DNA from: DATKPE01 sp035524335
GTDB lineage: Bacteria; Bacteroidota; Ignavibacteria; UBA10030; SZUA-254
Assembly: GCA_035524335.1 (NCBI GenBank)
Contig: DATKPE010000001.1
Coordinates: forward strand, 1-64,000
Length of the DNA stretch: 64,000 nucleotides
Direction of reading: 5' to 3'
Below the pieces are notes generated by a model that saw only the letters and a list, made by a program, of their open reading frames with translations, searched no databases and was not told where the DNA came from. The position numbers and the translations under genes are program-made. Shown here piece by piece: positions 37,930-47,251 of this stretch (the first letter of the stretch is position 1; every line of letters starts with the position of its first letter).

Positions 37930-40533
37930 ATGAGTTATCCTTTTCAAACGATCGAAGAAACCTGGCAGAAGTACTGGGAAAAGAACGGCACATTTACCGT
38001 CACGGAGGATCCGGCCCGCAGGAAATTATATGTTCTCGACATGTTCCCGTATCCGTCCGGCGCCGGCCTGCATGTCGGTCATCCGGAAGGCTATACCGCA
38101 ACGGATATCTATTGCCGGTATAAGAGGATGTGCGGATTCAACGTGCTTCATCCGATGGGCTGGGATGCGTTCGGCCTGCCTGCGGAACGGTATGCGATGC
38201 AGACCGGCATCCATCCGAGCATCACAACCCAGCAGAATATCGCCAATTTCAAGCGTCAGATACGCATGCTCGGCCTTTCGTACGACTGGTCGAGGGAGCT
38301 CAATACCACCGATCCGTCGTACTACCGCTGGACCCAGTGGATTTTCCTTCAGCTCTATAATTCCTGGTACGATCCGGAACGGCAGAAGGCGCGTCCGATC
38401 GGGGAGCTGAAGGTCCCGGAAGGTCTTTCGGAAGCCGACCGCTATGCGTACGTGCAACAGCGGCGGCTCGCCTACCTCGCCGAAATGCCGGTGAACTGGT
38501 GCGCGGCTCTCGGGACGGTCCTGGCAAATGAGGAGGTCGAGGAGTGGGTCGAGAAGGGATATACCGTCGAACGGAGGTCGATGCGGCAGTGGATGCTCCG
38601 CATCACCGCGTACGCGGAACGGCTGGCCCGCGATCTGGAAGGACTCGAGTGGCCTCCAGGTATTATCGAAATGCAGAGGAACTGGATCGGCAGATCGGAA
38701 GGGGCGGAAATCAGTTTCCGCCTTCCGGAGAGCCGGAAAAACGTCAGGGTTTTTACCACCAGACCCGATACCCTCTTCGGCGCGACCTATATGGTGCTCG
38801 CCCCCGAACATCCGCTTGTTCCGGAGGTTACTACAGATAAACAACGTGAAGTTGTTGAAAAATATAGAAATCAGGCGAAGCTTAAAAGTGAATTAGAGCG
38901 CACCGCGCTGGAAAAGGAAAAAACCGGGGTATGGACAGGCGCGTTCGTCGTCAACCCGGCGACCGGAGGTCAGATTCCTGTCTGGATCGCGGATTATGTG
39001 ATTTTAACATACGGCACCGGCGCCATCATGGCGGTCCCGGCACACGATGACCGGGATTTTGCTTTCGCCCGGAAATATGATCTGCCTGTCACCGCCGTGG
39101 TCCTCCCCCCCGGGGAATGGCTGGAGGCGCATGCTCCCGCATCTCCCGTTGCCGTGCCCCCGGAGGCGCTTGCGGAGGCCTATGTGAGCGATCCCGCCCG
39201 TTTCGGGTCGGCCTATTGCGGCGAGGGGATTGCCGTGAATTCCGCGTCGGCCGAGGTCAGCATCAACGAAATGCCGACTGCGGCGGCAAAGGAGCGCGTA
39301 GGCAGGTGGCTTGTTGCCTCGGGAATCGGCAATCCGACGGTGAGTTACAAGCTTCGCGACTGGCTATTCTCGCGACAGCGGTACTGGGGGGAGCCGTTTC
39401 CGCTCGTTTACCGTGACGACGGAAAGGTGGAGGCGCTTTCTGCAGATGTATTGCCGGTAGTCCTGCCGGAGAGCAGTTCGTTCAAGCCGGGCGAGACGGG
39501 CGAGTCGCCGCTCGCATCGGTGGCGGGATGGGTCCACGGGAAAGGGGAGGATGGCAAGGGATACAGACGGGAAACGCACACGATGCCCCAGTGGGCCGGT
39601 TCCTGCTGGTATTATCTGCGGTACATAGATCCGAACAACGACCGGGAGTTTGTCTCGAAGGAAAAAGAACGGTACTGGATGCCGGTGGATCTCTACATCG
39701 GCGGGGCGGAGCACGCCGTGCTCCATCTCCTCTATGCACGATTCTGGCATAAGGTGCTGTTCGATCTCGGGCATCTTTCGACACCCGAGCCGTTCCGCCG
39801 GCTGATCAATCAGGGAATCATCCTGGGGGAGGACAGCCAGAAAATGTCGAAATCGCGCGGCAACGTCGTCAACCCCGACGATGTCGTGCGGGACTACGGC
39901 GCCGACTCGCTCCGTCTCTTCGAAATGTTCATGGGTCCTCTGGTCGATGCGAAGCCCTGGTCGACAAGGGGGGTGGAAGGGGTTCACCGTTTCCTGAACC
40001 GTGCGTGGAGAATGCTGGTGGACGAGGATGGCAATCTCCTGCCGTCCGTCCGGGAAGTCTCCATGTCACCGGAGCAGGAAAAACTGCATCACCAGACGGT
40101 CAAAAAGGTCACGGCGGATATCGATTCGCTCAATTTCAATACGGCCATTTCACAGCTGATGATCTTTGTGAATGAATTTCTGAATGCAGATCCGAAACCG
40201 CGGGCGGCCATGGATCAGTTCGTTCTCCTCCTCTCCCCGTTCGCACCGCATCTGGCCGAAGAGCTCTGGAAAAAGCTCGGGCATGCCGGGACCCTGGCCT
40301 ACGAGGCCTGGCCGGAGTATGATGAGGCGAAGACGGCTGAATCGTCCGTCGAGCTGGTGGTGCAGGTTAACGGGAAGGTGCGGACAAAAATCCCGATCGC
40401 GGCCGATGCGGAGGAGGAAACGGTACGCCGCATGGTGCTGGCCGACGCCAATGTGCGGCGGTACACCGAAGGAAAGGAAATCGTCAGGGTTGTGGTGGTG
40501 AAGAATAAGCTGGTGAACCTTGTGGTGAAATGA
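37930..40533 (+). CDS. leuS: leucyl-tRNA synthetase
   Basis: An 867-residue class I synthetase that charges tRNA-Leu. The HIGH equivalent is HVGH (48-51) in AGLHVGHPEGYTATD; KMSKS is at 638-642. The editing domain is inserted around 220-420 and contains GTGAIMAVPAHDDRDFAFA, with the conserved aspartate needed to hydrolyse mischarged tRNA. The C-terminal part ends VVVVKNKLVNLVVK, the normal tRNA-contacting domain. A short AT-rich patch lies at 38820-38910 in the editing domain. Its stop overlaps the next gene by four bases. Confidence 0.97.
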   Translation: MSYPFQTIEETWQKYWEKNGTFTVTEDPARRKLYVLDMFPYPSGAGLHVGHPEGYTATDIYCRYKRMCGFNVLHPMGWDAFGLPAERYAMQTGIHPSITTQQNIANFKRQIRMLGLSYDWSRELNTTDPSYYRWTQWIFLQLYNSWYDPERQKARPIGELKVPEGLSEADRYAYVQQRRLAYLAEMPVNWCAALGTVLANEEVEEWVEKGYTVERRSMRQWMLRITAYAERLARDLEGLEWPPGIIEMQRNWIGRSEGAEISFRLPESRKNVRVFTTRPDTLFGATYMVLAPEHPLVPEVTTDKQREVVEKYRNQAKLKSELERTALEKEKTGVWTGAFVVNPATGGQIPVWIADYVILTYGTGAIMAVPAHDDRDFAFARKYDLPVTAVVLPPGEWLEAHAPASPVAVPPEALAEAYVSDPARFGSAYCGEGIAVNSASAEVSINEMPTAAAKERVGRWLVASGIGNPTVSYKLRDWLFSRQRYWGEPFPLVYRDDGKVEALSADVLPVVLPESSSFKPGETGESPLASVAGWVHGKGEDGKGYRRETHTMPQWAGSCWYYLRYIDPNNDREFVSKEKERYWMPVDLYIGGAEHAVLHLLYARFWHKVLFDLGHLSTPEPFRRLINQGIILGEDSQKMSKSRGNVVNPDDVVRDYGADSLRLFEMFMGPLVDAKPWSTRGVEGVHRFLNRAWRMLVDEDGNLLPSVREVSMSPEQEKLHHQTVKKVTADIDSLNFNTAISQLMIFVNEFLNADPKPRAAMDQFVLLLSPFAPHLAEELWKKLGHAGTLAYEAWPEYDEAKTAESSVELVVQVNGKVRTKIPIAADAEEETVRRMVLADANVRRYTEGKEIVRVVVVKNKLVNLVVK

Positions 40534-41354
40534 TGGAGCGCCGCGGAACGGTGTCGGTCATCGTCATCTGTTACAACGAGGAACGCAACCTCCCCCGCTG
40601 TCTCGCCAGTCTGGCATGGGCGGACGAAATCATCGTCGTCGACTCGTTCAGCACCGACCGTACGGTGGAGATCGCCGAGCGCTCCGGTGCGCGGACTCTC
40701 CGACACGCCTACGACGGCGACATCAGACAGCGCGAGCGGGGATTCGCGTCTGCGACCGGCGAGTGGTTTTTGTATGTCGACGCCGACGAGGAAGTGACGC
40801 CCGGACTCGCAGAGGAAATCCGCGCGGTGACGGGCCGTCCCGATTCCCGGGACGGGTATGAAGTTCCGAGAAGGGTGAAGGCGTTCGGGAAATGGATCAT
40901 GCACGGCGGCTGGTACCCCGATTACACCCTCCGGCTATTCCGGAGGGGACGGTATACGGCAGTGACGGAAGAGGTGCACGGCGGTTTCCGGGTGAACGGA
41001 GAGGCGGGCAGACTCACGGGGCTTCTCAACCACTATACCTACGATACGATCGGGCAGTATCTGGGAAAGATGAACGATTATACCTCGCTCCAGATTTCCG
41101 CGCTTCTCAGAGAGCCGGAACGCAGTCGGAAGCCGCTCGGGAAGATCTTATTCAGCCCGCCGGCGCATTTTCTCAGAAAATATTTCGGTCTGGGCGGATA
41201 TCGTGACGGTATGCCGGGGTTTCTCCTGGCGGTTCTGGGGGCGATCTATACCCTGGCGCTCTATGCGAAACTCTGGGAGTACCGGTACCGGCAGGGCCGG
41301 GGCGAGCCGCTGCCGCCGGTCACGAATGTGGAACTCGGGGCGTTCCGCCGCTGA
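40530..41354 (+). CDS. family 2 glycosyltransferase, WaaE/KdtX-like
   Basis: A 274-residue GT-A enzyme. It opens SVIVICYNEERNLPRCL, has a nucleotide-sugar DXD motif at D84-A-D86 (YVDADEE) and the typical WYPDYTLRLFRRG segment of lipopolysaccharide-core glucosyltransferases of the WaaE family. The last 60 residues contain two hydrophobic, membrane-associating stretches. It starts inside the leuS stop (ATGATG overlap) and belongs to the LPS set that continues to 46000. The sugar donor cannot be told. It is a clear paralogue of the gene at 45221. Confidence 0.9.
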   Translation: MMERRGTVSVIVICYNEERNLPRCLASLAWADEIIVVDSFSTDRTVEIAERSGARTLRHAYDGDIRQRERGFASATGEWFLYVDADEEVTPGLAEEIRAVTGRPDSRDGYEVPRRVKAFGKWIMHGGWYPDYTLRLFRRGRYTAVTEEVHGGFRVNGEAGRLTGLLNHYTYDTIGQYLGKMNDYTSLQISALLREPERSRKPLGKILFSPPAHFLRKYFGLGGYRDGMPGFLLAVLGAIYTLALYAKLWEYRYRQGRGEPLPPVTNVELGAFRR

Positions 41355-41360
41355 CCGTCC

Positions 41361-42209
41361 ATGACAACCGGTCCTTCATCCCGATCATCGCTGACCCTGA
41401 TCATCGCCGTCTACAACAATGTCCGTTACCTCGAGTATATTCTGCTGGCACTGCGGCGGCAGGTGATGAAAGAGTTCGAGGTCGTCGTTGCCGACGACGG
41501 TTCGGGGCCCGCGGTCGCGGAGCTTGTCGGAAAAACCGCACGGGACTCCGGTTTTCCGCTCCGCCATCTCTGGCAGGAGGATGAAGGATTCCGCAAAAAC
41601 CGCATGCTGAACCGTGCCATCGAAGCCGCGCAGACCGACTACCTGGTGTTCATCGACGGCGACTGCCTTCCGCACCGGTATTTTCTTTATGATCATCAGA
41701 TGCATCGTCAGCCGATGAGCCTCCTCTGCGGGCGGAGGGTCAACCTCAGCCGCCAGCTGACGGAACGGCTGACGGCGGAGAATGTTCTGGCGGGAAAATA
41801 CGAGCGTTTGTCCCCGTCGGTCTGGCTCGACGGCCTGCTCGCCCGAAGCAGTAATCTGGAGGACGGCATCCGGATCACCCGGCCGTTTGTGCGCCGTCTT
41901 CTCCACCGGAACCGCGCAGGGATTCTCGGATGCAATTTTTCCGTGGAGAAGGATCTCCTGGAGCGGATCAATGGGTTCAATGAGGAGTACCGCGGTCCGG
42001 GGATCGGCGAGGACACGGATATTGCGTTCCGGCTTGGATTGACAGGCGTCCGGCTGGTGACGCTGAGATATCTTGCGATACTTTATCACCTGTACCATCC
42101 GGCGACAGTCGCCACGAAGGAGAATCAGGCCATCTTCGCGCGGGTGGAAGCTGAACGCAATCCGATCTGTCCGGACGGATTGAAGAAAATTGCCGTCACG
42201 GGACGCTGA
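41361..42209 (+). CDS. family 2 glycosyltransferase with galactosyltransferase-type C-terminus
   Basis: A 282-residue GT-A enzyme. SLTLIIAVYNNVRYLEYIL begins it; the DXD site is D99-G-D101 (VFIDGDCLPHR). A second block, GCNFSVEKDLLERINGFNE then GPGIGEDTDIAFRL, is the galactosyltransferase C-terminal motif seen in chondroitin-polymerase-like transferases. It probably adds a core or O-chain sugar on the cytoplasmic face of the inner membrane. One base separates it from the ABC exporter start. Confidence 0.88.
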   Translation: MTTGPSSRSSLTLIIAVYNNVRYLEYILLALRRQVMKEFEVVVADDGSGPAVAELVGKTARDSGFPLRHLWQEDEGFRKNRMLNRAIEAAQTDYLVFIDGDCLPHRYFLYDHQMHRQPMSLLCGRRVNLSRQLTERLTAENVLAGKYERLSPSVWLDGLLARSSNLEDGIRITRPFVRRLLHRNRAGILGCNFSVEKDLLERINGFNEEYRGPGIGEDTDIAFRLGLTGVRLVTLRYLAILYHLYHPATVATKENQAIFARVEAERNPICPDGLKKIAVTGR

Positions 42210-42210
42210 C

Positions 42211-44049
42211 ATGTCGAATCTGAGAACATATTTCCGCATCGTCCGGTTTGTCCGGCCCTACTGGAAGCAGGTGATGATCTCCGTGATCTGCACCGTGCTC
42301 TATTCGGTGCTGAGCGGGGCATCGATTTCGCTTTTCATCCCCCTGCTCGATATCCTTTTCCATCCGGAGAGCGCCGGGGCTCCCGCGGCGGTGACCGGCG
42401 TCCCCGGCACGCTGGTATCGCTGTTCACGCAGATCAAGATCTGGTTTCTCGGGTACGTCTTCAGCGGGACGCAGATGGATGCGCTCTTCCGGATCTGCAC
42501 GATGCTCATCCTGACGTTCGTGGCGAAGAATTTCTTCGGCTACATGCAGACATTCTGGATGAATTACGCCGAGGAAGGGGTCATTAAGGATCTCCGCAAC
42601 GCGGTCTACCGGCATCTGCACGATCTGCCGCTCGGCTATTTCACCAACGAGCGGACGGGTGAGCTGATTTCCAGGATCACCAACGACGTCACCGTGGTGA
42701 ACGGCGGGATCAGCGCATTCTTCGTCACCTCGATCCGGGAACCGCTGCTCATCCTCGTTTTCCTGAGCATGGCGATCTCGATCAGCTGGCAGCTGACGCT
42801 CATTTCCTTCACGGTGTTTCCGTTCGCGCTGTTCATCATCAGCGCAATTGCCATCCGTCTGCACAAAGAACGGAGCCTTTCGCAGGAACGGCTCGCCGAT
42901 ATCACCTCGGTCCTGCAGGAGACCATCAGCGGCGTGAAGGTTGTCAAGGCGTTCGGGATGGAAAAATTCGAGATGAAAAAATTCATGGCGCAGACCCAGC
43001 GCTACTTCGCCTCGGTCATCAAGATCACGCGGATCAGGGATCTCGCCTCGCCGACGACGGAGATCCTGAGCGTGATGGCGGGAGCGGTCATCATCTGGTT
43101 CGGCGGCAGGCAGATTCTCATCGAGCACCGGCTTCAGGCAAGCGAGTTTCTCTTCTTTCTGTTCATCATTTTTCAGATCATGCCCCCGATCAAGGAGCTG
43201 ACGAACGTCAACAACCGGATTCAGGAGGCCAGCGCGGCGGGAAAGCGGCTGTTCGAGATACTGGATACCGAACCGGGCGTGAAAAATCCCGTACCGGCCC
43301 CCCCGCTGGCGGAATTCAGCTCGGGAATCGAGTACCGGAACGTGCATTTCTCCTACCCGACGGGAGATGAGGTGCTCTCCGGAGTATCGATGACGATCCG
43401 GAAAGGGGAGGTGGTTGCCATCGTGGGTCCCAGCGGGAGCGGAAAGACCACGCTGGTGGATCTTCTCCCGCGCTTCTATGATCCTCTCCGGGGCGGTATC
43501 TACGTCGACGGGACCGATATCCGGTCGGTCGATATCCATTCGCTTCGCGAGAAGATCGGCATCGTCACGCAGGAGGTCATCCTGTTCAACGACACCGTCC
43601 GCAACAATATCGCCTACGGGCTCGAGGATGCGACCGACGAGGAAATCAGCGCCGCCGCCAGGGCCGCGAATGCGCATGCGTTCATCATGGAAATGCCCCA
43701 GACCTACCGCTCGGTGATCGGTGAACGCGGCGTGAAGCTCTCGGGAGGGGAACGGCAGAGGCTGAGCCTGGCCCGTGCGATCCTGAAAAATCCCCCGATA
43801 CTCATCCTGGATGAGGCAACCTCGGCGCTCGATACGGAATCGGAACTGCTCGTGCAGGGGGCGATCAACAATCTCATGAGCGGCAGGACCTCGATCGTCA
43901 TCGCACACCGTTTGTCGACCATCCAGCATGCCGACCGGATCGTCGTCCTCAGCAACGGCAGAATCGTCGAGACGGGCAGGCATACCGAACTGCTCGAAAA
44001 TTCCGGCGGTCTCTACCGGAAACTGTACGAACTTCAGTTCCGCGTATGA
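42211..44049 (+). CDS. MsbA-like lipid/LPS ABC exporter (fused permease-ATPase)
   Basis: A 612-residue half-transporter. Start at 42211 (MSNLRTYFRIVRF) is preferred over an in-frame ATG 21 bases upstream inside the previous gene. Six membrane helices lie in residues 1-330. The ATPase has Walker A GPSGSGKT (about 406), signature LSGGERQR (about 510) and Walker B ILILDEATSALD (about 530). Given its place among LPS glycosyltransferases and a ligase, export of lipid A-core or another glycolipid across the inner membrane is the likely job; drug export is the alternative for this broad family. Confidence 0.88.
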   Translation: MSNLRTYFRIVRFVRPYWKQVMISVICTVLYSVLSGASISLFIPLLDILFHPESAGAPAAVTGVPGTLVSLFTQIKIWFLGYVFSGTQMDALFRICTMLILTFVAKNFFGYMQTFWMNYAEEGVIKDLRNAVYRHLHDLPLGYFTNERTGELISRITNDVTVVNGGISAFFVTSIREPLLILVFLSMAISISWQLTLISFTVFPFALFIISAIAIRLHKERSLSQERLADITSVLQETISGVKVVKAFGMEKFEMKKFMAQTQRYFASVIKITRIRDLASPTTEILSVMAGAVIIWFGGRQILIEHRLQASEFLFFLFIIFQIMPPIKELTNVNNRIQEASAAGKRLFEILDTEPGVKNPVPAPPLAEFSSGIEYRNVHFSYPTGDEVLSGVSMTIRKGEVVAIVGPSGSGKTTLVDLLPRFYDPLRGGIYVDGTDIRSVDIHSLREKIGIVTQEVILFNDTVRNNIAYGLEDATDEEISAAARAANAHAFIMEMPQTYRSVIGERGVKLSGGERQRLSLARAILKNPPILILDEATSALDTESELLVQGAINNLMSGRTSIVIAHRLSTIQHADRIVVLSNGRIVETGRHTELLENSGGLYRKLYELQFRV

Positions 44050-45224
44050 CCGGTCAGCCAGATACGGGACCGTTGCGGAACGTCATCCTCTGGTCTGTGC
44101 TCGTGTCGGTGGTCAGCGTGAATTTCTCCGTTGCCCTCTCTTCCATCGCCATGGGCACTGCCATCGGACTCTGGCTCCTGGTCCTGCTCCGGTCCCGCGG
44201 GACGGAATTCCGCCGCACCCCGTTCGATCTGCTTTTCGTCCTCTACCTCATCGCGGAACTTTCTGTGGCTGTTTTTTCGCAGGAACCCGCAAATTCGCTC
44301 GTCAATGCAAAACGGCTGATCCTCATCAGCTTCGTCTATCTCTCGCTGTATGCTCTCCGGACGCCGGAAGATCTCCGGTTGGCGGTCGTTCTGATCGTCG
44401 GTGTCTGTTCCGTGACATCCCTCATTGAGATCTTTTCACTTTCATTCGCCCGCGGACATCTCCAGCGTCTTTCTGTGTTCCAGTATTTTCTGACGGAGGG
44501 GGGGATCAAGATGATCGTCTTCCTCCTCGGTCTTCCCCTGGCACTGTCGAAGTCCGTTCCCCGCAGGCTCCGGATCTGGATATCCGCCGCCCTCGTCCCG
44601 ATTTTCACCGGTCTCGTCCTGACGCAGACACGGAGCTCCTGGCTCGGACTTGTGGCGGGCCTCATTGTGATCGGTCTGCGCCGTTACCGGTGGATCATAC
44701 CGGCCGCCGCCCTCCTTATCATTCTCTTTCTGCTCGCCGCTCCCCGCGATCTGACGGCGCGTGCGGTCAGTATTTTCGATCCCGCCATGCCGTCGAATCT
44801 GACGCGGATTCACATGGTGACGACCGGCTGGAGGATGTTCCTCGATCGTCCATTTACCGGGTTCGGCGATGTCGATCTCCGTAAATACTACATCACCTAC
44901 ATTATTCCGCTTGATACCGCAGAAGGGGGGCATCTGCACAATAATATCATGATGCTCCTGGTGACGCTCGGTATCGTCGGGTTCACGATCGTCATGACGA
45001 TATTCGTTCGGATCGCAGTCCGCATGTGGCGGACCGCCGCATCCCGGGAGGGATCGGCGTTGCTGAGTGCGATCGCGCTCGGTTGTCTGGCGGCATTCGC
45101 CGGATTTCAGGTGAACGGTCTCTTCGAATGGAATTTCGGAGACCACGAAATCGCGGTCCTCTTCTGGTTTCTGACCGGTCTCGTTCTCGTCACGGAACGG
45201 CTTCGGGCCGGGGAGGCGGCATGA
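44046..45224 (+). CDS. O-antigen ligase/polymerase family membrane protein
   Basis: A 392-residue protein with about ten membrane helices. The Wzy_C/WaaL features are visible: LTQTRSSWLGLVAGLIV, then a large periplasmic loop with MFLDRPFTGFGDVDLR and the catalytic-type histidine in EGGHLHNNIMMLL. It should join O-antigen or another glycan to lipid A-core in the periplasm, or polymerise it. It overlaps msbA-like by four bases and the next gene by four bases, so the set is tightly coupled. Ligase and polymerase cannot be told apart from sequence alone. Confidence 0.87.
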   Translation: MTGQPDTGPLRNVILWSVLVSVVSVNFSVALSSIAMGTAIGLWLLVLLRSRGTEFRRTPFDLLFVLYLIAELSVAVFSQEPANSLVNAKRLILISFVYLSLYALRTPEDLRLAVVLIVGVCSVTSLIEIFSLSFARGHLQRLSVFQYFLTEGGIKMIVFLLGLPLALSKSVPRRLRIWISAALVPIFTGLVLTQTRSSWLGLVAGLIVIGLRRYRWIIPAAALLIILFLLAAPRDLTARAVSIFDPAMPSNLTRIHMVTTGWRMFLDRPFTGFGDVDLRKYYITYIIPLDTAEGGHLHNNIMMLLVTLGIVGFTIVMTIFVRIAVRMWRTAASREGSALLSAIALGCLAAFAGFQVNGLFEWNFGDHEIAVLFWFLTGLVLVTERLRAGEAA

Positions 45225-46000
45225 GCGCGGAACCGCGCGCGCCCGTATCGGTCATTATTCCGGCGAGGAACGAGGAGCGGAACATCGGCGACTGCATCGC
45301 CGGCGTCTCCTGGGCGGCGGAGATCATCGTCCTCGACTCTGGAAGCCGCGACAGAACGCGTGAGATTGCCGCCGCCGCGGGAGCGATCGTCATTGAAACG
45401 GAGTGGGTCGGCTACGGCAGGACCAAAAATATCGGTCTCGCACGGGCCTCGCAGGAATGGATCCTCTGGCTCGATGCGGATGAACGTGTCACACCGGAGC
45501 TTGGATCGGAGATCCGCACGCTGGTCGGCCTGCCGGGACGCGTCCCCGACAGTTACGAGGTTGCCCGCCGGGCCTACTTTCTCGGGAAATGGATCAGGCA
45601 CTGCGGCTGGTATCCCGGTTATGTCGTCCGTCTCTTCAGAAAGAAAACCGGGAAGTTCAGCGAACGGGAAGTCCATGAGTTTGTGGAAGCTCCTCCTCCG
45701 CACGGAAGACTGCGGAACGATCTTCTTCATTATACCGATGAAACGCTCTACCATTATCTCCGGAAATTCAACGAGTATACGACTCTCGCGGCACTTGACG
45801 GGGAGAAGGGGAGAAAGCGGGCGGCGGTCTCCGACCTCCTTTTCCGTCCGCCGTTCATGTTTCTGAAAATGTACATTTTCCGGCTCGGCTTTCTCGACGG
45901 TCTTCACGGGCTGGTCCTGTCGCTTCTCTCATCCGCATATGTGTTCGTGAAATATGCGAAGATCGCCGAACGCCGGCGCGGGATCGTGTCCGGCAATTGA
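45221..46000 (+). CDS. family 2 glycosyltransferase, WaaE/KdtX-like paralogue
   Basis: A 259-residue GT-A enzyme. Start at 45221 gives MSAEPRAPVSVIIPARNEE and overlaps the ligase stop (ATGA). DXD at D85-A-D87 (WLDADERVTPEL), WYPGYVVRLFRKKTG and a hydrophobic tail match the gene at 40530 region by region, so the two are paralogues flanking the exporter and ligase. It probably acts on a different position of the LPS core. Longer upstream in-frame starts lie inside the ligase gene and are rejected. Confidence 0.9.
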   Translation: MSAEPRAPVSVIIPARNEERNIGDCIAGVSWAAEIIVLDSGSRDRTREIAAAAGAIVIETEWVGYGRTKNIGLARASQEWILWLDADERVTPELGSEIRTLVGLPGRVPDSYEVARRAYFLGKWIRHCGWYPGYVVRLFRKKTGKFSEREVHEFVEAPPPHGRLRNDLLHYTDETLYHYLRKFNEYTTLAALDGEKGRKRAAVSDLLFRPPFMFLKMYIFRLGFLDGLHGLVLSLLSSAYVFVKYAKIAERRRGIVSGN

Positions 46001-46043
46001 TTGTCTCCGACGAAATTCCTACAATTGAATCCTGAGGTGAATT

Positions 46044-46349
46044 ATGGATACACACGACCGCGACTCCCTGCTCCTGCTCCAGCTGGTGGCGCTTTTTCAG
46101 TCGACCGCACTCCAGCAAATGGGCAAACTGAAGAATCCGGTGACCGATACGATCGAACGAAACCTCGATCAGGCCCGGATCTCCATCGACATGATCGAGA
46201 TGCTGAAGACGAAAATGAAGGGTAATCTGAGTCCCGACGAGGACCGCACCATCTCCGCGGTTCTGAGGGATCTGCGTCTGAATTTTGTCGACGAGTCGGG
46301 GAAAACAGACCCTTCGCCGGCAGAGGGGAAGGAGGAGGGGCATTCATGA
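46044..46349 (+). CDS. DUF1844 family protein
   Basis: A 101-residue, mostly helical cytoplasmic protein. LLLQLVALFQSTALQQMGKL, NLDQARISIDMIEMLKTKMKGNL and DEDRTISAVLRDLRLNFV match DUF1844, a small family of unknown function common in Bacteroidota and Acidobacteria. A low-complexity charged tail ends it. Its stop overlaps nadK by four bases. Confidence 0.82.
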   Translation: MDTHDRDSLLLLQLVALFQSTALQQMGKLKNPVTDTIERNLDQARISIDMIEMLKTKMKGNLSPDEDRTISAVLRDLRLNFVDESGKTDPSPAEGKEEGHS

Positions 46350-47251
46350 AATTCGGCATCATGGGAAATCTCCAGAAACCCCGGCTCGAGGAGGTGAGCC
46401 GGCATCTCCTGCAGTTTCTCCATGCAAAAAAGATCGAATACTGTCTGGAGGAGAGTCTCGCCCAGTGGCTGATCGTCCGCGACACCGAACTTTCGATCGG
46501 TCCCGCTGAATTCATCGATCCCGATCTCCTCGCGTCCCGGTGCGATATCATCATCGCGCTCGGCGGAGACGGCACGATGCTCAATGCGGCGCGACTCGTG
46601 GGCTCCCGGGGCACACCGATTCTCGGCGTCAATCTCGGGAAACTCGGATTCATGGCCGAGGCCTCCGTGGATGAGCTCGAAAATGCGATCTCCGAGATCG
46701 TCCGGAACGATTACCGGATCGACGAGCGGATGGTGCTCACGGTCCAGACCGATCAGTCGCCGAAACGCTACTTCGCCCTCAACGACGTCGTCATCGACCG
46801 CGGGCTTTCCCCCCGCGTTCTCAATCTGGAGGCGAGCGTCGGAGCGGAATACCTCTTCACGCTCGCCGCGGACGGGATCATCCTTGCGACGCCGACCGGA
46901 TCGACGGCCTACTCACTTGCCAGCGGCGGGCCGATCATCACCCCCGACAGCAGGGTCATCGCCATCACCCCGATTTCCCCCCACGCCCTCACGGCGCGTC
47001 CGGTGGTGGTCCCGGAAACCAGCGTTCTGAAAATCTTCGTCGCGGCGGCGGTGAAACCTGTCCACCTTATCGCCGACGGTCAGGGGGAGGATTTTTTCAA
47101 GCCGCCGGTTTCCTTTACCATCCGGAAGGCGGAGTACGTCGTCAAACTGGTCAAAAGGAAGAATAATTCGTATTTCGATCTGCTGAGGACGAAACTCCTC
47201 TGGGGGAGGGATACCAGACTGGCGCCGGAGCCCCCGCGTGGCAAAAATTAA
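46346..47251 (+). CDS. nadK: NAD kinase
   Basis: A 301-residue enzyme that phosphorylates NAD to NADP. GGDGTML (73-79) is the catalytic GGDG motif, NLGKLGFMAE follows, and ATPTGSTAYSLASGGPI is the conserved second motif. GTP/ATP or polyphosphate can be donors in this family. It is translationally coupled to DUF1844 and overlaps radA by 14 bases. Confidence 0.96.
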   Translation: MKFGIMGNLQKPRLEEVSRHLLQFLHAKKIEYCLEESLAQWLIVRDTELSIGPAEFIDPDLLASRCDIIIALGGDGTMLNAARLVGSRGTPILGVNLGKLGFMAEASVDELENAISEIVRNDYRIDERMVLTVQTDQSPKRYFALNDVVIDRGLSPRVLNLEASVGAEYLFTLAADGIILATPTGSTAYSLASGGPIITPDSRVIAITPISPHALTARPVVVPETSVLKIFVAAAVKPVHLIADGQGEDFFKPPVSFTIRKAEYVVKLVKRKNNSYFDLLRTKLLWGRDTRLAPEPPRGKN

